Assembly (NCBI GenBank): GCA_030424665.1
Contig: JAUHWN010000009.1
Coordinates: 1-54,662, forward strand
Direction: 5' to 3'
Source: Bdellovibrionia bacterium
GTDB lineage: Bacteria > Bdellovibrionota > Bdellovibrionia > Bdellovibrionales > JAGQZY01
DNA length: 54,662 bases
Shown: piece by piece, positions 26,138 through 35,947 of the stretch
Layout: each line of letters opens with the position of its first letter
Position numbering within the stretch: position 1 is the stretch's first letter
Program-made: the position numbers and the translations under genes
Notes under the pieces: generated by a model
The model's input: only the letters and a program-made list of their open reading frames with translations
Databases searched by the model: none
What the model was told of the DNA's origin: nothing

Positions 26138-27081
26138 TCGATCGAATCAAAGGACATGAGAAAAATATCAAGCATCTCAATGCTTCTCTGAGTAGTGAGA
26201 GCTTGGCTCCGGCCTATTTATTTGTTGGGCTTCCAGGAATTGGAAAACAATTAGTGGCCAAACATATGGCCCAGTCCCTGGCCTGTGAAACTGCAAATAT
26301 AGCATGTGGACAGTGTGGATCGTGTATACGTATCGAAAAAGGCCAGAGCGAGGCGCTTTTAGAAATCAAACCCCAGTCCTCTATGATCAAGATCGAAAGT
26401 GCGCAAAAGATTATTCAATTTCTTTCATTGCGCAGTCTGAGTCGGGGACGGACTGTCATTGTTCACGATGCCCATAAGATGAACCAGCAAACGGCCAATG
26501 CCCTTTTGAAGTCGGTCGAAGAGCCTCCCGAGCACAGTCACTTTATTTTTGTTACTTCTCAAGTTGGAATGATTTTGCCGACAATTCGCTCCAGGTCTCA
26601 GCAAGTGCACTTTTCACCGCTTTCAATTGATGAGCTTAAGGCGATTGCACCAAAAGCGCCTGAATGGGCTTTGTACTCAAGCCAAGGGCGAATGGATATT
26701 GTCCAGCAATTGCTCAATGAAGGGGAGAGTCACCAAAGAAGTGATTTCATCAATATGTTCTTTTCTATTATGCACCCTCAGGGAAACATCAACTCAATGA
26801 AAGACTGGTTGGGAGATAAGGAAAATACTCAAAAACTTCTTGAGACATGGCAACAACTCACGCGAGACCTCCTTTTTGTGAAGAAAAACCTGCAGCCGCT
26901 CATTCACAGGGACCAGGTTGAGCAATTTCAAAATTATAGGTCCTTGGACGAGCAAAATTTAAATGGCTTTTTTTGGGGATTATCGAGAATATTGAAAGAT
27001 ATGGAATTTAACGTCGACCGACTCCTATCTTTAGAAGATTTAGTGGCCGACTTTAGAAATAATGATTTAAGGGAAATATAG
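26125..27081 (+). CDS. holB: DNA polymerase III delta-prime subunit
   Basis: A 318-residue clamp-loader subunit. It has an AAA+ core with FVGLPGIGKQLVAKHMAQSL, a zinc-binding cluster CGQCGSCIRIEKG, an ALLKSVEEPPEHSHFIFVTS segment (sensor region and the SRC-like element reads RSRSQ) and a helical C-terminal third. It begins with TTG within the end of tmk, with GGAG 8 nt upstream. It works with the gamma/tau and delta subunits to load the sliding clamp. Confidence 0.88.
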   Translation: MAKIVDRIKGHEKNIKHLNASLSSESLAPAYLFVGLPGIGKQLVAKHMAQSLACETANIACGQCGSCIRIEKGQSEALLEIKPQSSMIKIESAQKIIQFLSLRSLSRGRTVIVHDAHKMNQQTANALLKSVEEPPEHSHFIFVTSQVGMILPTIRSRSQQVHFSPLSIDELKAIAPKAPEWALYSSQGRMDIVQQLLNEGESHQRSDFINMFFSIMHPQGNINSMKDWLGDKENTQKLLETWQQLTRDLLFVKKNLQPLIHRDQVEQFQNYRSLDEQNLNGFFWGLSRILKDMEFNVDRLLSLEDLVADFRNNDLREI

Positions 27082-27086
27082 AGATC

Positions 27087-28223
27087 ATGCGTGAAGATGA
27101 TTTTGATGTAGATATAGACGACGACTTTTTGGATAACCCACCAAACTTGAAGCCTCTGCCTTCGCTCAAATCCTACAAATGGGAATTGGGTGATATTCCA
27201 GAAAGCCTCACCGAAAATGAAAAAGCTCCTCGCATGGTTCGGTCTGTGGGTGTGCGTTTTGGCGAGTTCGGAAAGGTTCACGATTTTTTCTGTGACGATG
27301 ATGAAGATATTATGGTCGATGACCCCGTTGTTGCGGAATGCCCGGGCAAGGGCGTAATGCTCGGCTGGGTGGCAAAGGAACCCATTCGCTTTGATAATAG
27401 CGAGATCAAACTGCGACTCAAAAGAATTCAAAGAATGGCATCGGACGCAGATGTTGATCAATATGAACATTTAATGGCGCAGCAAGAACGTGCGCTTATG
27501 AAAACTAAAGAGCATGTCGCACGACTTAATTTAGATATGCAAATTCTAAATGTGGAATATACATTAGATATGCGAAAAGCCATCGTGTACTTTGCCAGTG
27601 AAAACCGCGTGGACTTTAGAAATCTTCTTAAAGAACTGGTTCACGATTTGCGTGCTAAGGTCGAACTCCGTCAAATCGGAGTTCGCGATCAGGCTAAGAT
27701 GAAGGGTGGAATAGGGCCCTGCGGTGAGGAACTTTGTTGTAGTCGCCACATCAAGCGCTTCCATGCTGTGAATATTAAAATGGCTAAAGATCAAAACCTT
27801 TCCCTAAAGCCCACTCGAGTTTCAGGAATGTGTGGACGCCTTAAGTGTTGTTTGCAATATGAAAATGACGCCTATCGGTCCCTCATTAAAGGTACTCCCC
27901 ACGTCGGACAAAAAGTTAAATGTTCAAAGGGCTGTGGTCGGGTTTCTGATGTGGATGTTCTCAGACAGTTTGTCGTCGTTCAGTTTGAGGATGGTCATGT
28001 TTCTCGAGTTGATGTGAAGGATCTTTTTAGGGACGGAAAAAAGACTGAGAAGTACGAGCACAAGAACGAAAAAATGGTAGCGACGACGGATCAAGGCGAG
28101 CTTCTTCAGCAAATTGAGAAGGCAAAGGAGGATCGGGGAGCGAATGATAAATCGCAAGAGGTCCCGGAAAAGCCCCAATCCGCCGATGTCGAAAGTGAAA
28201 ACCAAGAAGAGAAAAAGAGTTAA
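27087..28223 (+). CDS. ricT: PSP1-domain protein RicT (YaaT)
   Basis: A 378-residue protein of the RicT/YaaT family. The PSP1 C-terminal region contains the diagnostic GGIGPCGEELCCSRHI and VSGMCGRLKCCLQYEND, whose Cys residues bind an Fe-S cluster in the Bacillus Ric complex, which acts on RNase Y. The N-terminus (DDFDVDIDDDFLDNPP) is very acidic and the last 60 residues are charged and low complexity. It sits 6 bp after holB, the same neighbourhood seen in Firmicutes. No RicA or RicF gene is seen here. Confidence 0.92.
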   Translation: MREDDFDVDIDDDFLDNPPNLKPLPSLKSYKWELGDIPESLTENEKAPRMVRSVGVRFGEFGKVHDFFCDDDEDIMVDDPVVAECPGKGVMLGWVAKEPIRFDNSEIKLRLKRIQRMASDADVDQYEHLMAQQERALMKTKEHVARLNLDMQILNVEYTLDMRKAIVYFASENRVDFRNLLKELVHDLRAKVELRQIGVRDQAKMKGGIGPCGEELCCSRHIKRFHAVNIKMAKDQNLSLKPTRVSGMCGRLKCCLQYENDAYRSLIKGTPHVGQKVKCSKGCGRVSDVDVLRQFVVVQFEDGHVSRVDVKDLFRDGKKTEKYEHKNEKMVATTDQGELLQQIEKAKEDRGANDKSQEVPEKPQSADVESENQEEKKS

Positions 28224-28235
28224 GGGAGTTTTTAA

Positions 28236-29021
28236 GTGGCAGGATGGATTGATGTCCATACACACCTCAATTTTCTCGAAGATGAACCCGCCGAGGCTCT
28301 AAAGAAAGCCAAAGAAAGCGGTGTTGATCAGGTTATTACGATTGGTACTGAACCCAAAGATCATCCCATAGTCATTGAACTCGCCGAGAAATATTTTCCT
28401 CAGGTCCATTGTACGATCGGTGTTCATCCCCATGAAGGAATTCAGTATAATGATGAGGTCGAAAAGAGTATTCGATCCTATTTGGCCAATCCGAAGGTTG
28501 TTGCCGTAGCAGAAATTGGCTTGGATTTTTATTACAATCATTCGCCAAAACAGGAGCAGATCGAGGCCTTTCGCAGACAAATGGATTTGGCAATAGAGTT
28601 TGATTTGCCAGTTCAGATTCATACCCGAGATGCCGAAGCAGAAACTATTGAGGTACTTAAAGATTATAAATCGAAAGTGAAAGGCTTGATCCATTGCTTT
28701 ACTGGGTCGGCTGAATTGGGCCGGGCTGCCTTAGACTGCGGTTTCGATATTTCTTTTAGTGGCGTTTGCACTTTTAAAAAAGCTGAGAATTTGCGGGAAT
28801 TTGCCTTGGAAGTACCTTTGGAACGTCTGCATGTAGAGACAGACGCTCCCTTTCTCGCCCCGGTGCCCAAGCGTGGTAAGAAAAATACTCCAGCCTATGT
28901 TATTCATACGGCTGAACTTATTTCTCAGTTGAAGTCCGTCAGTCTTGAGGAGCTCAAAGAGCAGACCCGTAAGAATGCTGCTGGGCTTTTTCCGCGGATT
29001 CAGTGGGTAAATCCAGTTTAA
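28236..29021 (+). CDS. tatD: TatD-family metal-dependent hydrolase/DNase
   Basis: A 261-residue TIM-barrel hydrolase. Metal ligands are visible in DVHTHLNF, VAEIGLDFYYN, PVQIHTRD, LIHCFTG and VETDAPFLAP. TatD proteins are Mg-dependent 3'-5' exonucleases involved in DNA repair and turnover. It starts with GTG behind AAGGGAG and continues the tmk-holB-ricT cluster. Confidence 0.93.
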   Translation: MAGWIDVHTHLNFLEDEPAEALKKAKESGVDQVITIGTEPKDHPIVIELAEKYFPQVHCTIGVHPHEGIQYNDEVEKSIRSYLANPKVVAVAEIGLDFYYNHSPKQEQIEAFRRQMDLAIEFDLPVQIHTRDAEAETIEVLKDYKSKVKGLIHCFTGSAELGRAALDCGFDISFSGVCTFKKAENLREFALEVPLERLHVETDAPFLAPVPKRGKKNTPAYVIHTAELISQLKSVSLEELKEQTRKNAAGLFPRIQWVNPV

Positions 29022-29124
29022 GACCCTTCTCAAAAGCTGCTAGAGCCCTTCTCACCCATTGTAATCACTTGCTTTTTTTTTCTAACCGTGTCAATTTCCG
29101 AGCTTCACTAACAAAGGAGTCACG

Positions 29125-30129
29125 GTGGCTTTGCGAGTCGGAATAAATGGCTTCGGCCGAATTGGTCGAATTGCTTTCAGAGCAGGTTTTGAAAAAGTAG
29201 AAATTGTTGGAATTAACGACTTATCCGGTGACGGAGAGCGGACAGCTCACCTCCTTAAGTATGACAGTACTCACGGTACTCTTCCTTGGAATATCCAGGG
29301 CGAAGGCAGTACCATGCAGGTGAATGGTAAAACCATTCCAATTAGTAGCGAGCGAGACCCCTCCAATATTCCTTGGAAAGAATGGGGCGCAGATGTGGTT
29401 TTCGAGTGCACCGGTGCTTTTAAAAAGAAGGAAGACTTTTTAAAACACGTTGATGGAGGAGCAAAGAGAGTCATCGTTTCTGCTCCGGCTCCAGAAGCTG
29501 ACTTAACTGCTGTTGTCGGAATCAATCATACAAATTATGACCCGGGTAAACACCATGTGGTGAGTAATGCTTCATGTACGACCAATTGTTTGGCTCCAGT
29601 CGCAATGGTTCTTAACGATCAATTTGGAATTGAACGGGGAATGATGACAACGGTTCACTCGTACACCGGTGATCAGAGAATTCTCGATAATGGGCACAAG
29701 GATCTTCGCCGTGGACGAGCTGCTGCCATGTCCATGGTTCCGACCACGACAGGTGCTGCTAAGGCAGTAAGTTTAGTTTTGCCTGAGCTCAAAGGTAAGC
29801 TCGACGGCATGGCTGTTCGCGTTCCCACACCCAATGTATCTCTAGTGGATCTTACTGTTGAATTGCAGAAAGCTGTTACAAAAGAAGAAGTAAATGAAAA
29901 ACTTCTTACGGCATCATTAGGTGACCTTAAGGGGATTCTTGCCTGTGAATCGGCGCCACTTGTTTCTATCGATTTTAACGGTAATACCCATAGTTCGATT
30001 GTTGATTTACAAAGTACCATGGTCATAGGTGAAAATATGGTTAAGGTTCTTTCTTGGTATGATAACGAAGCTGGATTTAGTCACCGCATGGTGGATCTTG
30101 CTCTACACATGGCTGAGAAAGGTCTGTAA
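29125..30129 (+). CDS. gapA: Glyceraldehyde-3-phosphate dehydrogenase
   Basis: The 334-residue enzyme oxidises glyceraldehyde 3-phosphate to 1,3-bisphosphoglycerate with NAD. It has the Rossmann start RVGINGFGRIGR, the catalytic Cys in NASCTTNCLAP, and HSYTGDQRILD and WYDNEAGFSHRMVD. It begins with GTG after AAAGGAG. It is the first gene of a gapA-pgk-tpiA glycolytic operon; the pgk ATG follows its stop directly. Confidence 0.96.
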   Translation: MALRVGINGFGRIGRIAFRAGFEKVEIVGINDLSGDGERTAHLLKYDSTHGTLPWNIQGEGSTMQVNGKTIPISSERDPSNIPWKEWGADVVFECTGAFKKKEDFLKHVDGGAKRVIVSAPAPEADLTAVVGINHTNYDPGKHHVVSNASCTTNCLAPVAMVLNDQFGIERGMMTTVHSYTGDQRILDNGHKDLRRGRAAAMSMVPTTTGAAKAVSLVLPELKGKLDGMAVRVPTPNVSLVDLTVELQKAVTKEEVNEKLLTASLGDLKGILACESAPLVSIDFNGNTHSSIVDLQSTMVIGENMVKVLSWYDNEAGFSHRMVDLALHMAEKGL

Positions 30130-31329
30130 ATGACTCGATTTTTGGATGGTATTCCGCGTATCGATCAAGTGGATCTTAAGAATAAAAGAGTTTTTATGCG
30201 TCTTGATCTGAACTGTCCGATTAAGGATGGTAAGGTTGCGGATGACACGAGAATCAAGGCGGCCTTGCCGAGTATTAAATATGCGATCGAGCAAGGTGCA
30301 AAGTTGGTTTTGGCCTCTCACTTGGGGCGTCCCGAGTCTGCTGCCGATAAACAGTATTCTTTAGAGCCGGTCGCTGAGCGACTGAATGAACTTCTGGGTA
30401 CGGAAGTTCTTCTAATGGAAGATCCTGCATCCGATGGCCCCAAAAATCTACACATCGGCCTGAATCAAAATCAAATTATTCTTTTAGAAAACTTGCGCTT
30501 TCACAAAGGTGAAAAGAAAAACGATGTGGAACTCGCACATCAGTGGGCTTCCTATACTGACGTTTATATTAACGATGCTTTTGGTGCAAGTCACAGGGCC
30601 CACGCAAGTATTGTGGCATTAGCTGAGTCAGTTGAGACGAAAGCTCTTGGCTTCTTAATGTTCAATGAAGTGGAGAAGCTGAGTCAGATTCTGGAGACTC
30701 CAGAATCTCCTTATTGGGCTATTCTCGGCGGATCAAAAGTTAGTGATAAGATTCAATTGATCGAAAACCTAATTGATCGAGTTGACGGCTTCGTTATTGG
30801 TGGGGCTATGGCTTATACTTTCTTGAAAGCCCAAGGTATTGAAGTCGGAGCATCACTCGTTGAAGGAGATAAAGTTAAGTTTGCAGGAGAACTCATCAGT
30901 CGAGTTGAAGCCCGAGACAAAAAGATTTTATTGCCGATTGATCATGTTGTAGCCCAGAGTTTGGATGAGTCGGCTCCGTGTAAATCGACGGAAAGTTCTG
31001 CAATCCCACCCGAATGGATGGGATTGGATATTGGCCCGAAGACGCAAATGCTTTATCGCGAGGAACTCAAGAACGCCAAGACCATTTTGTGGAATGGACC
31101 GATGGGGGTCTTTGAAAATCCTAATTTTGCTAAAGGAACAATGAGCTTGGCCAGTAGCTTTGCGGAACTTCAAGATGCCTTTACTCTAATTGGTGGAGGG
31201 GATTCTGCGGCTGCTGTGAACCAGTCTGGCCTTAGTGACCGCTTTAGCCACATCTCAACCGGTGGTGGAGCGAGTTTAGAATTCCTTCAGGGGAATGAAC
31301 TTCCTGGGATCAGTGTATTTAAGAAATAA
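30130..31329 (+). CDS. pgk: Phosphoglycerate kinase
   Basis: A 399-residue ATP-forming kinase of lower glycolysis. Motifs include [48 protein letters not shown], the nucleotide loop [25 protein letters not shown] and the C-terminal GGGDSAAAV and [13 protein letters not shown]. It directly abuts gapA with no spacer. Confidence 0.96.
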   Translation: MTRFLDGIPRIDQVDLKNKRVFMRLDLNCPIKDGKVADDTRIKAALPSIKYAIEQGAKLVLASHLGRPESAADKQYSLEPVAERLNELLGTEVLLMEDPASDGPKNLHIGLNQNQIILLENLRFHKGEKKNDVELAHQWASYTDVYINDAFGASHRAHASIVALAESVETKALGFLMFNEVEKLSQILETPESPYWAILGGSKVSDKIQLIENLIDRVDGFVIGGAMAYTFLKAQGIEVGASLVEGDKVKFAGELISRVEARDKKILLPIDHVVAQSLDESAPCKSTESSAIPPEWMGLDIGPKTQMLYREELKNAKTILWNGPMGVFENPNFAKGTMSLASSFAELQDAFTLIGGGDSAAAVNQSGLSDRFSHISTGGGASLEFLQGNELPGISVFKK

Positions 31330-31343
31330 TAAAGGAGACTCCC

Positions 31344-32096
31344 TTGCGTGACTTTATCTGTGCAGCTAATTGGAAACTCAATAAAAGTCCGAGAGAAGCT
31401 GTTAGTTTCTTTAAGGAGTTTCTTCCTATTGTCGAAACGTCTAATTCCCGATCCAAGATTTTATTTTTTGTTCCAGCCATTGATTTATGGGTGAGCCAAG
31501 AAGTCTTGCGCGATACAGAAATTGGCTTTGGACCGCAAAATATATATTCAAAAAATGATGGTGCTTTTACGGGTGAAAATTCAGCCAGTGTATCTAAAGA
31601 AATTGGATGTACTCATGCTCTCGTTGGGCATAGTGAAAGACGAAGTCTCTTTTTTGAAAGTGATGAACTCATTGCCGAGAAGGTTAAAACAGTACTTGAG
31701 CAAAATTTGCATCCCGTAATTTGTTTAGGCGAATCTCTTGAAGAGAGAAAGACCGGAAAAACCAATGAAGTTATCGGTCGTCAATTAAAGGCAGCTTTGA
31801 GCCACGTTGATTCAGAGAAAAAAGTAACTCTTGCCTACGAGCCGGTATGGGCCATCGGAACTGGTGAAGTTGCCACTCCGGAAATGGCAGAAGAAGCCCA
31901 TTCCTTTTTGCGTTCGCAAATGAATGACCTTAAAGGGAGTGCCTTTTCTGAGAAGACCTCTATTTTGTACGGTGGAAGTGTGAAGCCAGATAACTGTGAA
32001 AATCTAGCGAAAATGCCTAATATTGATGGCTTTCTCGTTGGAGGAGCCTCACTCCAGGTGGAAAGCTTCTCCCAGATTTGCACAGCTCAGTACTGA
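31344..32096 (+). CDS. tpiA: Triosephosphate isomerase
   Basis: A 250-residue TIM barrel. It shows AANWKLNKSP with the catalytic Lys, VGHSERRS with the catalytic His, YEPVWAIGTG with the catalytic Glu, and YGGSVKPDN. It interconverts dihydroxyacetone phosphate and glyceraldehyde 3-phosphate. It starts with TTG behind AAAGGAG, 14 bp after pgk. Confidence 0.96.
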   Translation: MRDFICAANWKLNKSPREAVSFFKEFLPIVETSNSRSKILFFVPAIDLWVSQEVLRDTEIGFGPQNIYSKNDGAFTGENSASVSKEIGCTHALVGHSERRSLFFESDELIAEKVKTVLEQNLHPVICLGESLEERKTGKTNEVIGRQLKAALSHVDSEKKVTLAYEPVWAIGTGEVATPEMAEEAHSFLRSQMNDLKGSAFSEKTSILYGGSVKPDNCENLAKMPNIDGFLVGGASLQVESFSQICTAQY

Positions 32097-32273
32097 AATA
32101 AGATTGATTCTAAGTAGGCAAAATATCCGAACAAAAACTTGTAACGCGAAAAGTCATTAGACACAAAATTCAATAAAATTAAGGGGTTGCAAGAAAAAGC
32201 TCGATTTTTTCTATGGCCTTTTGCTAGACTAAGGTTGGGCTTAATCTGTGGGTGGTTGTTTTTAGGAGGTTCC

Positions 32274-32504
32274 ATGAGCGACCACGATCATCGTCTTTTT
32301 ATTCGTAAGTGCCATCACTGTGAGGCAATCACAGAAAGGCAAGGGCAACCAGTAGAGCATTGCGACTCCTGCGGAAGATCACTAGGTCTCTATTACTTTT
32401 TCCGAGAAACAGAAATCGAACCATTGAGTGACGATCGGCTTAGACCGCGTCCTAATCATAAAGAATTTAATCTCCCGGTCCGGGGATTAAGTGTTTGTTG
32501 GTAA
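32274..32504 (+). CDS. Small zinc-ribbon protein
   Basis: A 76-residue protein with two CXXC knuckles (KCHHCEAI and HCDSCGRS) 16 residues apart, typical of a structural zinc ribbon. The tail is RPNHKEFNLPVRGLSVCW. TAGGAGG is well placed before the ATG, so the longer frame from 32187 is rejected. Function unknown; it could be an RNA-polymerase or ribosome accessory protein. Confidence 0.75.
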   Translation: MSDHDHRLFIRKCHHCEAITERQGQPVEHCDSCGRSLGLYYFFRETEIEPLSDDRLRPRPNHKEFNLPVRGLSVCW

Positions 32505-32543
32505 GGCCTATCCAGTTTATAAAGGGACGAAACAGGAGGTTCT

Positions 32544-33761
32544 ATGAAGAATATTTCTGACGTCTCTTTAGACTCGGTCAAAAAAGCACGTGAGCTTATT
32601 GACTCTACGATCGTTCGCACTCCTGTTTTTAAACTGAATAATTCCAAAGATTTCTTTCCTGAAGACTGTTTTGTAAAATTAGAAAACCAACAGTTAACCG
32701 GAAGTTTTAAAATCCGAGGTGCACTCAATCGCATGAACAATCTTTCAAGCGAGCAAAGAAAAACCGGTGTTATTGCGTCGAGTGCTGGTAATCACGCCCA
32801 AGGAGTCGCCTATTCAGCGACTCAACTTGGTGTGAAAAGTCATATTGTCATGCCTGAGAATTCGCCTCTAGTAAAGATATTGGCGACTCAGAAATATGGT
32901 GGAGAAGTCATTTTAAAGGGTGAAATGTATGACGATGCCTACAAGCATGCGCGTTTTCTAGAAAAAGAAAAGGGATACTTTTTTGTTCATCCCTATCAAG
33001 ATCCTTATGTAATTTCAGGGCAGGGGACTATCGGTCTTGAACTTTTGGAACAAGTGGAAAATTTGGGCCAAGTTGTAATACCGATCGGCGGTGGTGGCCT
33101 TATCAGTGGTATTTCAATGGTTCTTAAAACCTTGAATCCCAAAATTAGAGTGGTAGGTGTTGTTTCTGCTGCTGCCCCTGGAATGAAACGGTTTTTCGAA
33201 GGTGAAGACCTTTCTAAGATGAAAGTGCAGCCAACGATTTGCGACGGTATTGCGGTCAAGAATCCAAGTCCTGAAATGTATGAGAATTTTATATCTAAAT
33301 ATGTCGATGAAATCGTATCGGTCACCGATCAAGAGGTATCACAAGGCATCGTCTACTTATTAGAGCACTTAAAGACTATGACTGAGGGCTCTGGAGCTGC
33401 AGGATTTGCAGCTCTTCTCTCTGGAAAAATTAAACCCATTAAAAATACTTGTGCTCTTCTCTGTGGAGGTAATATTGATCTCAACACTGTTTCTCGGGTG
33501 ATTGAGACGGGGCTTCGAACGCGCGGTCGCCTAGCACGTATTGCAGTCGTTGTTGATGACCTGCCTGGGTCTCTTGACCTATTAACCCACGTTATTGCTG
33601 AAAAAAAGGCCAATGTCCTCGATGTGGATCACGATCGAGCTTCGACAGACCTTCTATTGCGGCAGACTCGAATTATTTTCACACTCGAAACCAAGTCTCT
33701 TGATCACGTCAAAGAAATCAAGGACCACCTTAATCAAATGGATGGCTTTCACGTCGATTAA
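32544..33761 (+). CDS. ilvA: Threonine ammonia-lyase with ACT-like domain
   Basis: A 405-residue PLP enzyme that converts threonine to 2-oxobutanoate and ammonia, the first step of isoleucine synthesis or threonine breakdown. The PLP lysine lies in LTGSFKIRGALNRM, the phosphate loop is PIGGGGLISG, and SSAGNHAQGVAY is typical. A C-terminal ACT-like regulatory domain starts near residue 330 (RLARIAVVVDDLPGSLDLL). The length fits the short TdcB-type form with ACT. Biosynthetic versus catabolic use cannot be decided. ACAGGAGG precedes the ATG. Confidence 0.9.
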   Translation: MKNISDVSLDSVKKARELIDSTIVRTPVFKLNNSKDFFPEDCFVKLENQQLTGSFKIRGALNRMNNLSSEQRKTGVIASSAGNHAQGVAYSATQLGVKSHIVMPENSPLVKILATQKYGGEVILKGEMYDDAYKHARFLEKEKGYFFVHPYQDPYVISGQGTIGLELLEQVENLGQVVIPIGGGGLISGISMVLKTLNPKIRVVGVVSAAAPGMKRFFEGEDLSKMKVQPTICDGIAVKNPSPEMYENFISKYVDEIVSVTDQEVSQGIVYLLEHLKTMTEGSGAAGFAALLSGKIKPIKNTCALLCGGNIDLNTVSRVIETGLRTRGRLARIAVVVDDLPGSLDLLTHVIAEKKANVLDVDHDRASTDLLLRQTRIIFTLETKSLDHVKEIKDHLNQMDGFHVD

Positions 33762-33874
33762 GCACTGGTTGAAGGTATGAACATAGGATTTACCTATAGT
33801 TAAAATTGAACCTATTAATTATATTTAATCCTGTGGTTCTAATAGTCTCCCGTAAACCAATTAAGGGGGCATAC

Positions 33875-34330
33875 ATGAACCAATTTTTAACTTTCGTATT
33901 AATCGTTCTTTTCACTCTTTCAGCTCAAGCGCAAGATTTCAACGGAATGGATATCACAGACCAGAAAAGCTTAAACCTAGCTGAGTCTTCAGTTTCAGCG
34001 GTCTTTCATTATCCTGGGCAAAATGAATGGGGCATTTGCGCGGTTCAAGTGATCGCCAGTCGCTATGGGACTATGCAAACTATTGATCAATTAGTTCAAA
34101 ACCTCGATATTTACACCATGCTTTCGGGAAATAATGGCACTCCTGTTCACATTGTGAATAAACTGTCATTCGAAGTGAAATTACTTCCTTGGACCTATGT
34201 AGACGGTGTTTCTATTGTAACCAAAGATGGAAGTTCTTTAGGAGATACAATATCTCGCGTACTCGGACCTCATTCTAAGGTCATCATGCGACCACGTTTT
34301 TGCAACTCTTCTGATGATATCCAGCCTTAA
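33875..34330 (+). CDS. Small exported protein, possibly C39/papain-like
   Basis: A 151-residue protein with a signal peptide (NQFLTFVLIVLFTLSAQAQ). The mature part has NEWGICAVQVIASRYGTMQTIDQLV followed by GNNGTPVHIVNKLSFEVKLLP, which resembles the Cys-containing first half of C39-type peptidase folds (Cys, then helix with G, then a second substrate loop), and a later GPHSKVIMR that could carry a His. The match is by eye and weak. AGGGGG precedes the ATG at 33875. A terminator follows at 34385-34409. Confidence 0.6.
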   Translation: MNQFLTFVLIVLFTLSAQAQDFNGMDITDQKSLNLAESSVSAVFHYPGQNEWGICAVQVIASRYGTMQTIDQLVQNLDIYTMLSGNNGTPVHIVNKLSFEVKLLPWTYVDGVSIVTKDGSSLGDTISRVLGPHSKVIMRPRFCNSSDDIQP

Positions 34331-34384
34331 TTTTTTAGTGAAATTGAAATATACCTTGCATGTCTATGCAATATCCTAATCCGC

Positions 34385-34409
34385 AAGGGCAGAGAAATCT
34401 GCCCTTTTT
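34385..34409 (+). terminator. Rho-independent terminator
   Basis: Perfect 9-bp stem AAGGGCAGA/TCTGCCCTT with GAAA tetraloop, followed by more T residues. It serves the plus-strand gene ending at 34330 and touches the stop of the convergent gene at 34408. The minus-strand reading has no T-tract. Confidence 0.88.
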
Positions 34410-35379
34410 AAGTTTCGTCGGGGCCTTGAGTACCCGCAGGTGCAGGTGATGCAGCTCCATTGCATAGAGCTTCAAGATTGCGTTGGACACCATTGCGGTG
34501 AGTTTCACCCATAAGAATAACTCCGTCACCGCTTTGGGCAAATGCTCTCTCGGAAATGACCTGTTCCCTTCCAGCGTTGGCCTCGGCGTAGGATTCAGCA
34601 TTGCTGAAGTAGGCCCTCAGAGCATCATGGGCAGAAGGATTGACACCTTCAAGAGCCCGATCGATTTCAGCCTGGGTGAGAGCTCGGTTTTCGCTTCTTG
34701 CTACGTAGTAAACTTCTTCTGCCCGGTCGATTTGCTCCTGGCTAATTCCGTTGGGAGCGAGTGAAACTATGTGATCGAATGATTCTTCGTTGAGTCTTTG
34801 TGCTTGGTAGTAAGGAGCTCTCGCCTCTTCTGTCTCGAGGGGAATCGTTCGAATTCTATTGGCGACTTCTGGTGCCAACTCTCCAAGTGCGATTGAGTCG
34901 GACCTATAAAACAAGTGAAGAATATCTCTCAATCTCTCTGGTGGAAGGTTGGGTACAGTAGATAACTGTTGCTTCATATGGCGATATTCGGCAACAGAAG
35001 CTTCAAGAGAGTGATAGGCTTCCATTTCGGGTGTGGCTTCGATTCCCACCCAGCTAATAGCTTGAGATTGAAGAAGCTCTCGAAGGGCGGCAGTTTCCGC
35101 CCTTTCTCTTTCGATAACTTGAACAATGTCAGGTCTGTCAAAAAACTCTCTAACGGTTTTTGCATAGTCCTCGGGAGTTGTAGTGGCTCCGAGCAATGCC
35201 ATTAATTCCTCGCCCTGGCCCCTGAGATGACGGCTAAAGTGCGTAAAAACTTGACCGCCATTAATAGTAGCCACGTTGACACTATTACCATGACTTTGAA
35301 AGTTACAAGCCTTGGCCCTATTCAAAGGGAGGAAGAAAAATAAGACAAGAAAGAAGAGAGCGGCTCTAAGAAAAGTCAT
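34408..35379 (-). CDS. Exported protein, unknown; weak TraB/ChaN-like C-terminus
   Basis: A 323-residue protein with a signal peptide (RAALFFLVLFFFLPLNRAKAC). Most of it is helical and Glu/Arg-rich. The C-terminal REQVISERAFAQ followed by GDGVILMGETHRNGVQRNL recalls the Arg/Glu plus G-x-x-H pattern at the end of TraB/PrgY/GumN proteins, and ISWVGIEATPEM could be the N-terminal acidic motif. The match is tentative. Its start overlaps the stop of the upstream gene (ATGA). Confidence 0.62.
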   Translation of the reverse strand: MTFLRAALFFLVLFFFLPLNRAKACNFQSHGNSVNVATINGGQVFTHFSRHLRGQGEELMALLGATTTPEDYAKTVREFFDRPDIVQVIERERAETAALRELLQSQAISWVGIEATPEMEAYHSLEASVAEYRHMKQQLSTVPNLPPERLRDILHLFYRSDSIALGELAPEVANRIRTIPLETEEARAPYYQAQRLNEESFDHIVSLAPNGISQEQIDRAEEVYYVARSENRALTQAEIDRALEGVNPSAHDALRAYFSNAESYAEANAGREQVISERAFAQSGDGVILMGETHRNGVQRNLEALCNGAASPAPAGTQGPDET

Positions 35380-35882
35380 TTCTTTTTCCGGGTAAGAATA
35401 CGAATGACCTTTTTATTGAGACGAGACAGTTTTTTGTAAAACTGGATGCAATCCTCTTTACCGAGGCATTTGACTTTCAAACTCATTCGCAGTCGATCCC
35501 ATTCTGTTTGATTTCGTGGCTCCAAAAAATATCTCGAAGCCGAATCTATATTCTTTTTGCAAAAGTTTAGTGAATTTTGGTCACTACTACTGATCCATAT
35601 TTCTTTGCCAAAAAGTGCAGGATGACATTTTGTTTTGAGTTCTTTGTTTTTTGTTAAAAGGATAGGGCTCAAAAATTTGTACTGTGGCTCACTAAAGAGC
35701 TTTACCAAATAATTTATATAAGCTTTGCGGTGCTTAGAATGAAGGCGCGCTAATTGACTAAACTCAATTAAATCTCTCGCTGTTTGGGATTTTGACTTTT
35801 CCATATTTTTGACAGGGAGACTCGTCCCCAATGTGGGGAGTAATATAAGTAAAATGAAGATAAAAGCGCGTAAGATCACCAT
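35376..35882 (-). CDS. Small basic exported protein, unknown
   Basis: A 168-residue protein with an N-terminal signal (ILRAFIFILLILLPTLGTSLP) and a basic mature part with four or five Cys (KCHPALFG, LNFCKKNI, VKCLGKEDCIQF) that may form disulfides. The end is RILTRKKK. It is translationally coupled to the gene that follows (ATGA at 35376-35379), so the two exported proteins probably function together. No ribosome site is obvious. Confidence 0.58.
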   Translation of the reverse strand: MVILRAFIFILLILLPTLGTSLPVKNMEKSKSQTARDLIEFSQLARLHSKHRKAYINYLVKLFSEPQYKFLSPILLTKNKELKTKCHPALFGKEIWISSSDQNSLNFCKKNIDSASRYFLEPRNQTEWDRLRMSLKVKCLGKEDCIQFYKKLSRLNKKVIRILTRKKK

Positions 35883-35947
35883 TTGTTATCGGGTGCCTAG
35901 CTGTAAATCTTAAATTGAGATGTCTCATTTTAATACGAATGAAGTTT

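Noticed and set aside
32187-32273. N-terminal extension of the zinc-ribbon protein
   Set aside because: The strong ribosome site sits directly before ATG 32274 and the upstream codons do not look like protein.
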